From assembly GCA_043228905.1 (NCBI GenBank), contig JBHGNT010000008.1:21886001-21950000 (forward strand): a stretch of 64,000 nt of DNA. Direction: 5' to 3'. Positions 12,670 through 23,700 of the stretch are shown here, piece after piece (positions within the stretch are counted from its first letter, which is position 1; every line of letters starts with the position of its first letter). The notes beneath the pieces are model-generated. The model searched no databases, was not told the origin of the DNA, and worked only from the letters and a program-made list of their open reading frames with translations. The position numbers were made by a program, and so were the translations under genes. Source of the DNA: Azolla caroliniana (lineage: Eukaryota > Polypodiophyta).

Positions 12670-15600
12670 TATTAGCCCTAGTCCTAGCCCTTGGAGTTTG
12701 AGATCAAACTCTCAAACCTCTCTATTATTACTCCATGCATATCTTTTTCTTTAACTAGATGCCATCGTGTTGCCAGACAACCTTACCAGTTCAGCTACAT
12801 CTTGGTCCCTCGCACTCAACAAAAGCTTCTCACAAAGCATCAATATGCTTCACATGTAGAGAACCAAGAAACAAAACACACGACAATATATATATATATA
12901 TATATATATGTCATATCAAACCCGAAACCAAGGTATCGAAACGAAATCAGGGTCATACGAAGACGAGAGGACCGAATTATGTATGTGATTGAAGAGATAC
13001 ATGGTCGGTCGGGTAATGAAAATGAGATCGAGACATCATCGAAGGTGAGGTTTAGGGTTTTTGGGGTTATAATTCGGAGGTGGGTCCCGAGATCGAATCC
13101 TAGTTTTTACATGGACCAGCAGCCAACACTCACATAAATTTGGTCACTGAAAATCATCATCATCATCAAACCCTGAGTAAGTTCTTGAAGCTTTCTTTGA
13201 TTTTTCAGGGATTTTGCTCAGGAAATGGCTTTATATGAGGTTTAGGATTTAGGGTTTTGGGATTGTAATCTTAGTCGGGTACTGAAAATGAGATCGAGAC
13301 ATCATCGAAGGTGAGGTTTTAGGGTTTAGGGTTTTTGGGGTTATAATTCGGAGGTGGGTCCTGAGATCGAATCCTAGTTTTTACATGAACCAGCAGCCAA
13401 CACTCACATAAATTTGGTCACTGAAAATCATCATCATCATCAAACCCTGAGTAAGTTCTTGAAGCTTTCTTTGATTTTTCAGGGATTTTGCTATGAGGTT
13501 TAGGATTTAGGGTTTTGGGATTGTAATCTTAGTCGAGTCTCCAGATCGAATCCGAGTTCTTTCATGGAGCAGCAGTCAACACTCACACAAATTTGGTCAC
13601 TGAAAATCATCATCATCAAATCCTAAGTAAGTTCTCGAAGCTCTCTTTGAATTTTTAGGGATTTTGAGGTTTAGGGTTTAGGGTCTTGAGGTCGAACCTG
13701 AGTTTTTTCATGGACTAACCACCACTCAGCTAAATTTGGTCACTGAAAATCATCATCATTAAACCCTAAATATGCTCTTGAAGCTATCGAAATGGTTTTA
13801 TGTGAAGTTTAGGGTTTTGGAATTAGAATCGGAGTCGGGTCTTAATATCAAATCTGGGTTTTTTTCATGGACCAGCCAATACTTACACAAAGTTGGTCAC
13901 TGAAAATAATCATCATCATCAATTCCTAACTAAGTTCTTGAAGCTCTCTTTGCTGAGGAAATGGTTTTATGCGAGGTTTAGGGTTTAGGTTTTTGAGATC
14001 AGTATCGGTGTCAGGCCTTGAGATCCAATCCAATTTTTTTCATGAACTAGCCATCACTCACACAAGTTGGTCACTGAAAATCATCATTATCAAACCCTAA
14101 AGTAAGTTCTTGAAGCTCTCTTTATATTTTAAGGGATTTTGCTGAGGAAATGGTTTCTGTGCTTTTCTTTGTTTAGGGTTTGCTTGAAGCTCGCCGTTCC
14201 ACCTTCCCATCTGGAATTAAGTCTCTGTCAGATTATGCTCATTCTCGAGGTCTCAAGCTCGGTCTATACTCTGATGCAGGGTAAGGAGATGATCTAAGGA
14301 TGTTCTTCTCTCTCTTTCTCCCCCTTCTTTTATCATCTGTTATTCCATTTGTTGATGTTCTTGAATGATGAATTTCATTCCTTGTTTTTTTTTGCTGTCT
14401 TCTTCGTCTCTGATCAGGACGAAAACGTGCCAAGGACAGCCTGGATCTCTTCACTACGAGCAGCAAGATGCTTCCACCTTTGCTTCCTGGGTAAGTTATC
14501 CCTACTCTCAAGAAGAGAGTGAGAGAGAGATACTATGCTATGATAGTTATTATCATCCACGGAGGGTCAATCAACTAGTTTTGAGGGTTTTTTCTTGAGA
14601 GTTGGCTGATATGACGCTTATTATCGTCCACAGGCAGGCCAATTAATTAGTTTCAGCGTGGGGTGTTCAATAGATTGAGATGATATTATATGATGTTTAT
14701 GTCATCCACGGGCCAAATTGACTAGTTTTGACCACATGGTAGAAATTCAACTAGTTTTGGTGGATCCTTAAAGAAAGATAGTGATGTATCATGATGCTAT
14801 TTATCTTCCTCAACAGGGCCAATCGACTAGTTTTTGTGGATCCTTATATCTATATATCTATATATCAATATATCAATATATCAATATATCTATATATCTA
14901 TATATCTATATATCTATATATCTATATATGATATGGTCCAAGGTTTATTAGTCCACAAGAGGATCCCATCAACTGGTTGGATGATATGGGACATAGTGTG
15001 ATATTTATTATTGCCAACAAAGAGCTTATCTGCTAGTTTTAATGGATTCTTAGAAAGCATAATCCAAAGTTCATTATTTCTTTTGAGAAGTGAAAGAAAA
15101 AAAGTAGTCGTCTTTGAAAGGTTACTTTTTTAGAACTAGAATACTAATTGCTTTATATGAAGCAGATAAATAACGAGCTCTTCGATCTGAAAAGAACTGT
15201 ATAACTGGAAGTTTAAATCATGAATATCTTTTTCATTATATTTCATATTTGTTTTTGTGCGCGTGCGCGCACGTTTTGTATCAGACTAGGATAAAATGTA
15301 AGAAATAGTTAGGATCTTACAATCCTTGTGGTGGAAATCGAATTAAGAAGAAATAGTTAGGATGTTACCCTAAAGCCCCTATTTTCCCCTTTCCCTTTGC
15401 AAGGGAAAATTTCATTTCACCTTTTGGGTACAATGTGATGTGGTGACCTTGGTTTCTCTGACCAGGTTAAAGAGTCTCAGCAATTTGCAAAAATAATTAA
15501 AAACAGAAAGAAAATCATATTTACTTCCATGGAATACTACAAAGGCATACAGGATCATTTTCATGTGCAAACGTAATTTGTTTTCACACAAGTATCTTAA

Positions 15601-17306
15601 ACAACAGCTATAGTTTGGTGCAAAGAGAGAGAAATATCTTCTTTCTTCCGGAGAATGTTTTCAATTCATATGAGAGAGAAATTATCATCATGTATGATTT
15701 GCAGGGTATTGACTACCTCAAATATGACAATTGTTATAATAAGAAATTACCTGTTCAAACAAGGTACCATCTTCGTAAACTAATCATTGTATTCTGTAGC
15801 TAGATTTCCTTTGTCAGTTTTCTGGATTGCAATATTTTGTAACCTTTCCATCATATGGTCAGGTTCAAATGGATGAGTGAAGCTCTCCTGAACACTGGAC
15901 GGTCTATTTTCTTTTCAATATGCGAGTGGTGAGTAAAAACTTGAAGGTTTAGCAAAAAGTAAATTTTGTAGCTGAAAATTATTCAGTCATGCTATTGCAT
16001 TCATGGTTGTGTGTTGATAATATTTCAAGAGTTGTGACGTTGTGGTGGAACCTATGTTTGCTATTGCATTTGTAACCACGAATTGCTTGTATTTGAGAGT
16101 GGTGCATTCTAAAAAGGTGACCTAATTTCTTTTGAGTATGTGAATGATGAGCAATGAAAATGGAGGTTAGGTGAAATGTATGTTTTCTCATAAAAAAAAT
16201 CCTTATTTCTATTCCAATTCTCATTGTGGATTGCTAGTATTTGAGTCTGTGTCTCTCATTAACACGGAACAACCTGTCTTCTTTTCAATACTTCAATGGT
16301 GGGTCATGAGGTTGAAAGATAGGTAAATGTATATTTTTATTTAAGATTTTATTTCTTGCTATCCCTTTTATAAGTGGAACGTTGGTAACTAAGAATATTG
16401 ATCTCATTTGGAATATTTGGTAGACCAACTTTATTGGTTGTCAACGGTATTTATGCTTGATACACACAACTTAGGGGATCTCTCCAGTTCTTTGCATGGA
16501 TTTCTCATGGTGGCTTCCTAGTGTTTGAAGAAAAATTTCTGTTTTTTAGTGTAATTTTAATGTATTGATGCATGACCTCCCTTGTTGAGTGCAATAAAAA
16601 GTATTTGCTCTCTGATGATACATTCTTCTAATATAAAGGGGTCGAGAAAATCCTGCAACATGGGCTGGAAAACTTGGGAATAGTTGGCGTACAACACAGG
16701 ATATAAAGGACAGTTGGAGCAGGTTGTGGAGATGGCTATCTTTTTCCCTTTTCTTTTCTATTGTATGGCAAATTGATTGGATAAAACTGGCAAAACATGA
16801 TTATCCTAAGGTAGTGCTATATGGCTAGATAGAGTGCTTGTTGTTTTATCCATAGTAAGGTTCCTTTTGTTTTATAATGGTAGTATGAAGGTTCGTGCTG
16901 ATCAGAATAACATATGGGCAGCTTATGCTGGTCCTGGAGGCTGGAATGGTAGGCCGAAGCAAGCATAATGATTTTATGTCAGTCATACTGTATATTATAC
17001 GTGAAGTGAACATTGTAAGGCCTATCTCACAGATCCCGACATGCTAGAGGTTGGAAATGGTGGAATGACAAAAGAGCAATATCGATCCCATTTCAGTGTT
17101 TGGGCCCTGATGAAGGTATGTAGAGGGTGTATGACAAATAGTCTATGTTGGGACCATGGATGGTATCACAATAATCCATTCATGGTGTCTACAAGTGTAA
17201 AGATACAAAGAGACATAGAAACGAATACAAGCAATCTAATTATAATTGTGGAAGCATGAAGCTTTCCAATATGAGAATAGGTGATATGGGATGCAGTGGG
17301 GTGCTC

Positions 17307-17352
<46 letters not shown>

Positions 17353-18283
17353 GCTATGTGATGGAAGCTCATAAGATCCTAGCAGAGAGGTTGGAAATGT
17401 TGCAATGACTAAAGAAACAATGTAAATCACATTATCTATTGAAAGCTTGACCCAGTGTGTTGTTGATGTTGAAATGTTGTCCATGTAGGCCCCTCTTCTT
17501 ATTGGGTGTGATATCATCAGTATGGATGGTGATACTTATGAGATATTGAGCAATCCAGAGGTTATTGCAGTAAATCAAGGTAAATAGTTTGTGCTCAGAG
17601 GTTGTCACGGCAATGTTTTAGTGCTCAATTATGATGGTGTTTTTTTATTGTAGACCCTTTAGGAGTTCAGGGAAAGAAATTGTACCAGTATGGGCCTTCC
17701 AAGAAACTAGAGGTTTGTCTTTAGCTACAGATACCTATATTTAGACATGATATAGAAACTTTCATTCTTTCATTTCTTGTTTGCTTGTTTTCCTTAAGGT
17801 ATGGGCGGGCCCCCTTTCGGGTGAAAGATTAGCTGTGCTGCTATGGAATAGAAGACATAAGCGTGATGTAATCAAAGTGGACTGGAAGGACCTTCAACTA
17901 GACAACAGAAAATATAAAGTCCGTGATTTGTGGGAGGTAAGCTAGAGCTACATTCTTCTCTAATGTTGTATTCACCATAGAGTTTATTCTTACAGAAGTT
18001 ATATGATAGTATATGAACACAAGTCGACAACTAGTATTGTTTTTCACTTTGAGCTGTATTTGAGTTAGTTTCTGAATCACCGTTTAGGTATCAAGTACTT
18101 TGAAATCATAAGGTTAACTAGTACATGCTGATTGTTCTGTGTTCTATCGATTCAAGGTTCACATGTTTCTTTGTTTTCGAATTGGATTTGTAGCATATTG
18201 ATCTTCAAGGAGAGTGGACTGAAACCTTTGAAGCCCAAGTAGATGCCTATGCAATCAAAATGTATATATTCAGCAAGATATGA
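7778..18283 (+). CDS. Alpha-galactosidase, GH27, secreted
   Basis: Exons 7778-7920, 9201-9259, 9473-9529, 10647-10681, 14177-14280, 14418-14490, 15705-15763, 15863-15928, 16639-16722, 16884-16948, 17033-17115, 17489-17579, 17654-17712, 17799-17936 and 18194-18283 join in phase to 1206 nt (401 aa). The enzyme removes terminal alpha-galactose from raffinose-family sugars, galactomannan or galactolipid. Residues 1-28 form a signal peptide (hydrophobic ILLILWLF), so a vacuolar, apoplastic or wall location is inferred. Seen directly: [18 protein letters not shown] at the mature N-terminus, DDCWAE (87-92), the nucleophile motif LKYDNC (Asp165) and RTTQDI with the acid/base Asp220. The 55-residue spacing equals that recalled for the rice enzyme (130/185). 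A C-terminal beta domain follows. Length is normal and all splice sites are GT-AG. There are no frameshifts, so the gene looks functional. The first ATG is chosen because the signal peptide follows directly. Confidence 0.95.
8130..9192 (+). repeat. Degenerate TTGATTAAGG array in intron 1
   Basis: Nearly all of intron 1 consists of imperfect tandem units of about 20-40 bp built on GGTTGATTAAGGTTAATTA and variants. Some higher-order blocks of about 150 bp repeat (GAGCTTGAGAAAAGTTGGTT at about 8706, 8861, 8895 and 9116). It stops just before the exon 2 acceptor at 9200. Confidence 0.8.
12187..12805 (+). repeat. Four-copy ~125-150 bp repeat in intron 4
   Basis: Four diverged copies share a ...CCTAG-CTTGGG-TTGAGACCAAACTTTC-CACCTCT-TATTACTC... 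core followed by AACTAGATGCCAT and GACAACCTTACC. The third copy is interrupted by an (AC)n(CT)n microsatellite at about 12590-12668. A short TA run follows at 12888-12909. Confidence 0.65.
12590..12668 (+). repeat. (GC)n(AC)n(CT)n compound microsatellite
   Basis: A short GCGCGC run passes into about 20 AC units and then about 18 CT units, in intron 4 of the alpha-galactosidase gene. Open frames across it are only repeat translation. Confidence 0.95.
13003..14160 (+). repeat. Tandem array with telomere-like motifs before exon 5
   Basis: Six copies (140-280 bp) share GGTCACTGAAAATCATCATC (starting near 13141, 13421, 13596, 13737, 13889 and 14068), then AAGTTCTTGAAGCTCTCTTT, then TTTAGGGTTTAGGGTTTT. 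The first two copies are nearly identical over about 270 bp. The last copy merges into the sequence just before the exon 5 acceptor at 14176, so the array probably grew from the 3' end of this intron. Confidence 0.8.
14537..14960 (+). repeat. Degenerate ~110 bp repeat plus TATC microsatellite, intron 6
   Basis: Units share TTATCRTCCACRGG...GGCCAATYRACTAGTTTT...GGATCCTTA. Between 14844 and 14929 there is a TATATC/TATCAA microsatellite. The whole stretch lies inside the 1.2-kb intron 6 of the alpha-galactosidase gene. Confidence 0.55.
17311..17348 (+). repeat. (AT)n microsatellite in intron 11
   Basis: A pure alternating AT run of about 38 bp. Part of the adjoining intron (GGTTGGAAATGGTGGAATGACAAAAGA-like text near 17388) looks like a degenerate copy of exon 11 sequence (17047 onward), suggesting a small tandem duplication. 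Confidence 0.7.
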
Positions 18284-19800
18284 GAGTTGAAAGACATTTT
18301 TGGCGGACAGAGTTGTGTTTGATGCAATGTCTTGGAATATGGATTTTTTCAGCTCATGGGATGGAAGCTAAAGCGGCGGCAAATGTATACAGAGTAGAGA
18401 TTGGTATTGGGCTAACTGATTATCCTTTAACTTCTGTATATCAATCCAATATATTTAGAATATCCTTCACATTGGAATGTGGTATATAATTATAGACAAA
18501 TATATTCAATATGCAATTGGGTTTTCATACATTTTTCTCATTAAATCATTCATATATTAATAGCCAGGGTGTCACAGATTATGGTGGACATTAAACAAAT
18601 ACATATTTAGCTTTATGAGTATCTATTGGATCGTTTATCTTCAGTGCATATTGGTAGGATTGTTGTTCCGGTTTATTATGAAAGCCATTATAAATGTCTC
18701 ACTGCATTGGAATGATCTAAATACCTCCATAATCGTAAGGATGCTTAATACTTTGATAGGCAGCCCCAAAAGCTAATAATTGGTTCTCTTAAATTCTTGT
18801 AAAAGGTCAAATAATGCACATAAAAGACTTCATACAAAATTTTGTATCATACATTGTGAAAAGCTCGAAATGTTTTTCCAGCTAATCGCATCAGGTTTTG
18901 TACGTCTAAGAGATTATTAAGAAGATGATGAATTGTGCTATAAAGGGTATCCAAAAGGTGGCATGATCATAGTGTGCATCATATATGGGATGTGTATTAG
19001 ATGTTGAGGTTGTTGTGATAGAGTGTAGGACTGTAGAGCAAGGAAAGTGTATGTGACAGTAAATGATGCATATGAAACTAGATATAGTAGTGTTGGAACC
19101 AAAGGAGCTAGGATAAGGTTGTTAAAATATGTTTCTTCCTACATGGCCAAAACTAGATGAGTACATGTTGATGTGTAGAGTTCCTTAATTCAAGAGATAT
19201 ATGCTCATGGAGAGTGGAGATGGATGTTGAATGTGCCTAAATAACATTGTACATAAAATCTCCTCCATAGAATGTGGCATCAAATCAAGTGAGAGGTAGC
19301 ATGCTATGTGAGTTGTTGTAAGAGGACTCAATATTGTGGGTGGGTCCTCTTGATATTGTCCATTGGTAAGGTTGTTTCAAGTGAAACAAATATCATTGAG
19401 ATTCATAGTTTAAATGGTTAATGCTTCACATACAATGAGGTTGTGAGCTAAAGACACATTAATGAAGTGGAAGAGCACTTAATGCTTTGGCATGAGAGGT
19501 CATGAAGCTCGGTTATGGTCTAGGACTATGAAGTGGCCGATTTGGTGCACTAGTATGACTTCACCTTTGTTTATATATTTGATTTGCGATGATGTGAGGA
19601 TTTTCCACAAATTGAAACTTTGTGGTGTCAAGTTTACTACTCACAAAGTGCTTTGTGTGGCTTGAACTCATTCGTTCCTTGAGGAAGTTGGAGGAGGATG
19701 GGCTCTCAATTGGAAGATATTTTATTCAGTTTCCCATGGATGGATTGCGACCATTTTTTGTTCAATTGCCAAAGAGGGTGTTCTGGAGGGACTCCAAAGA
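18284..19800. other. Intergenic DNA after alpha-galactosidase
   Basis: Holds the 3' untranslated region and gene-free spacer. I see no exon with splice support, no RNA gene and no transposon ends. Confidence 0.5.
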
Positions 19801-19917
19801 CATACATACATGCATGCATGCATACTTATATCATATATGATTCTATCCATACATGTTCATACACAAACATACATACATGCATACATACATATGCATACAC
19901 GTTGCAAACAAACATAC

Positions 19918-19948
<31 letters not shown>

Positions 19949-20201
19949 TATATCTACATGTACACATACACATACACAAACAAACATACATGCATACATA
20001 CATACATATGCATACACATCGCAAATAAACAAACATATATCCACATACATACACATATATGTACATGTACATATACATATGCATGTACATCCATACATAT
20101 TCATACACAAACATAAATACATATGCATACACGTCCCAAACAGACAAACATATATACACATACATACATACATACACATACACATGCACATGCACATGCA
20201 G

Positions 20202-20286
<85 letters not shown>

Positions 20287-20412
20287 TACATACATACATA
20301 CATACAATTGGGCTAGCACAAACATAAATACATATGCATACACGTCCCAAACAGACAAACATATATACACATACATACATACATACACATACACATGCAC
20401 ATGCACATGCAC

Positions 20413-20473
<61 letters not shown>

Positions 20474-20502
20474 TACATACATACATACATACAATTGGGC
20501 TA
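19801..20502 (+). repeat. CATA/CACATA satellite with internal duplication
   Basis: About 700 bp of CATA, CACATA and CATGCA units. A larger unit is duplicated in tandem: 20107-20317 (about 211 bp) and 20318-20502 (about 185 bp). Both begin ACAAACATAAATACATATGC and end CAATTGGGCTAG, and they differ in the number of CACATA units. All the His/Thr/Tyr or Cys/Met/Val open frames over it, on both strands, are artefacts of the repeat. It ends about 240 bp before the eIF3h start codon. Confidence 0.95.
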
Positions 20503-20666
20503 GTTTTGTAAATTGCCTCCGAAAGCAAGAAGAAAAACGCAAAAAAGCAACGTAGATAAAAGTTTAACAACACAAAAGTTCACCTCCTTTCTTCTTCTTC
20601 TTCGCTCCTTCCCTCCCTCCCGAGAGAGAGCGAGTGAAAAGGAACAGCTTCGCGTCTGCGTGACCT

Positions 20667-20696
20667 AAACCTAAACCTAAACCTAAACCTAAACCT
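20667..20696 (+). promoter_or_regulatory. (CCTAAA)n tract in eIF3h leader or promoter
   Basis: About five perfect copies of the hexamer CCTAAA (TTTAGG on the other strand) sit about 50-80 bp before the eIF3h ATG. It resembles, but is one base shorter than, the plant telomeric CCCTAAA. Telo-box motifs (AAACCCTA) are known in plant promoters of translation genes, so a regulatory role is possible but inferred. Confidence 0.5.
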
Positions 20697-20744
20697 TCCC
20701 TGCTTCTTCTGCATCCCCCTCCCTTTTGCTTGTTCGCCGCGGGT

Positions 20745-23700
20745 ATGGCGTCTCCAGGTAAGCACAACTCTTCGTCTCTTCTTCTTTGCTCATTCATTCA
20801 TTCTATCTTCTTCTCTGCCGGCGTGGATTCTCCAGGTAAGTACAAATCTTTCTTCGTCTTCTTCTTCTGCCTCTTCCGTCTTCTTCTCGATCTTTCTGTC
20901 TTCTTCCTTTTCTGTGCTCTGATAATTTCCGTTTTCTTATCTGTTGTTTTTTGTTCCTCAGCTCCGCTCTCATTTGCTCAAATCGCTGCCACTGAGGAAG
21001 TCGCCACACCCCTCCGTGTTGTGCAAATTGATGGCCTGGTGAGGATTTTCTCATCTCTGCTTTTCCTCATAAATATCTAGATGTTGAAAATGTTGTACTT
21101 GAAAAATGTTCGTTTTTTCCTTCAGAAATCTCTAGTTCCTTGGATGAATGTTTTCGTTCCAATTATCCGAATTTAAGGCCTTACTGAATTTATGCAAAGA
21201 ATGCACCCTTTAGCTAGTTTGTCTGCTAATCCTCTTTTTAATAGAGGAGCTATAAGTTTTTCATGGATATTTTCCTTCATAATCGTCAGATTCAATGCAT
21301 TATTTCTTCATAGTCTTCAGATTGTAAGGAGTTGTTCCTCCATACTAGCCAGATTTAAGGCATTATTATGCTTTGCAACCGTTAAAAGGATCTATAACTG
21401 TTTATTATGAAAAGGATCCATGACACACCAGAGCACTGATTTATGGAACTTCAATCATCTCGTGGTTTTTCACCATGGATGGTCTGAGCATTGTTTGGAG
21501 TGAATGTCTCTGTGCAGATGCAGAGCTTCAGTGACCTTAGGCACTGTACAATCATGAGAAACTTTGATGTCTTGTAAAGCATTCTATAAGCATGAGAAAC
21601 TTCAGTGTGGTATTAGGTGTTCATGTTAAGGTTTGACATCCCAAGAGGAGTTGGAATATGACCAGATTCATCTGCACTTTCCTTATGCACTTGAAGAAAG
21701 GAATATCTTTGCATTGTACAAATTGTCCGAAATTTTGACATTTTAAGACAGATAAAATATGCTGAGATAAATCTGCACTTATTTTAAATTAAGCTTTGAA
21801 ATATTTTTTAAATTATATAATCCTGACACAATGATTTTGCCATTTCAAATACTGTATGAAAAAAATATAACCTTGGGAAGTTTTACGATGTGAGAACAAT
21901 AATAGTTTAGTTTTAAACAAGCAGAAAAGTTCAGAGTAATAGCTGTAACTTAGTGAGATGCATCACTAAGTTAGTGAGGCTTGAGGCTTGAGGCTTGAGT
22001 TGTAAACAAGCAGAAAAGTTCAGAGTAATCGCAGTAACTTAGTGAGATGCATCACTAAGTTAGTGAGGCTTGAGGCTTGAGGCTTGAGGCTTGAGGCTTG
22101 AGTTGTAAACAAGCAGAAAAGTTCAGAGTAATCGCAGTAACCTAGTGAGATGCATCACTAAGTTAGTGAGGCTTGAGGCTTGAGGCTTGAGGCTTGAGGC
22201 TTGAGTTGTAAACAAGCAGAAAAGTTCAGAGTAATCGCAGTAACTTAGTGAGATGCATCACTAAGTTAGTGAGGCTTGAGGCTTGAGGCTTGAGGCTTGA
22301 GTTGTAAACAAGCAGAAAAGTTCAGAGTAATCGCAGTAACTTAGTGAGATTGCATCACTAAGTTAGTGAGGCTTGAGGCTTGAGGCTTGAGTTGTAAACA
22401 AGCAGAAAAGTTCAGAGTAATCGCAGTAACTTAGTGAGATGCATCACTAAGTTAGTGAGGCTTGAGGCTTGAGGCTTGAGGCTTGAGTTGTAAACAAGCA
22501 GAAAAGTTCAGAGTAATCGCAGTAACTTAGTGAGATGCATCACTAAGTTAGTGAGGCTTGAGGCTTGAGGCTTGAGGCTTGAGGCTTGAGTTGTAAACAA
22601 GCAGAAAAGTTCAGAGGAATCGCAGTAACTTAGTGAGATTGCATCACTAAGTTAGTGAGGCTTGAGGCTTGAGGCTTGAGTTGTAAACAAGCAGAAAAGT
22701 TCAGAGTAATCGCAGTAACTTAGTGAGATGCATCACTAAGTTAGTGAGGCTTGAGGCTTGAGGCTTGAGGCTTGAGGCTTGAGTTGTAAACAAGCAGAAA
22801 AGTTCAGAGTAATCGCAGTAACTTAGTGAGATGCATCACTAAGTTAGTGAGGCTTGAGGCTTGAGGCTTGAGGCTTGAGTTGTAAACAAGCAGAAAAGTT
22901 CAGAGGAATCGCAGTAACTTAGTGAGATTGCATCACTAAGTTAGTGAGGCTTGAGGCTTGAGGCTTGAGGCTTGAGTTGTAAACAAGCAGAAAAGTTCAG
23001 AGTAATCGCAGTAACTTAGTGAGATGCATCACTAAGTTAGTGAGGCTTGAGGCTTGAGGCTTGAGTTGTAAACAAGCAGAAAAGTTCAGAGTAATCGCAG
23101 TAACTTAGTGAGATGCATCACTAAGTTAGTGAGGCTTGAGGCTTGAGACTTGAGGTTAAGTTAGTGAGGCTTGAGGCTTGAGGCTTGAGGTTTGAGTTAT
23201 TGAAACCTAAACATAGAAAAGGTTAGTGACGAGTTCACAATCAGAAGAAAGAGACTGTTGAGTAGTAGCTACTATATCTGGTGCTTGCACAGTCTGGCTG
23301 GCTGAAAACCATTTGTAAATCTCATAATATTGCAAGTCATCAAGAATTCATAATACAGTCATGCACATGATACCTTAAAATATTATCTTATGTCATCTGA
23401 TTACATGTAGTACTAGTCAAGACATCATATGCAATAGAGAAACATGCGCCTTTGTAATATATTATATTTCCTCATGCTGTGAAATCCCATCATAGGAAGA
23501 GCCTTTTACCGACCACTTTCCATATGGAAATAGGAAGCCATATTTATTCCTCTGTGCTTGTATAACCTATTTTCACCTGCTTGATACGCCAGACTCTTCT
23601 TGGATACATTTTTATTAAGAAAATATTTAATTTGTGAAACAGGTGGTGTTGAAGATTATAAAGCACTGCAAAGACTTCATGCCAGCACTTGTGACAGGTC

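Noticed and set aside
12551-13137. Plus-strand frames across 12.5-13.1 kb
   Set aside because: Microsatellite translation inside alpha-galactosidase intron 4.
13003-14160. Interstitial telomere
   Set aside because: TTTAGGG occurs only in runs of two to three inside a longer unit. It is not a telomeric tract.
15979-16224. Minus-strand 81-codon frame inside alpha-galactosidase
   Set aside because: It lies wholly in intron 8 on the opposite strand, with no motif or promoter.
19698-20573. Long open frames on both strands (His/Thr/Tyr-rich or Cys/Met/Val-rich) up to 238 codons
   Set aside because: They are translations of CATA/CACATA repeats, whose short unit lacks stops. No gene context and no splice structure.
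21912-23196. CRISPR-like array
   Set aside because: Regular repeats, but there are no unique spacers: the whole unit is repeated. It lies inside a plant intron, so it is a minisatellite.
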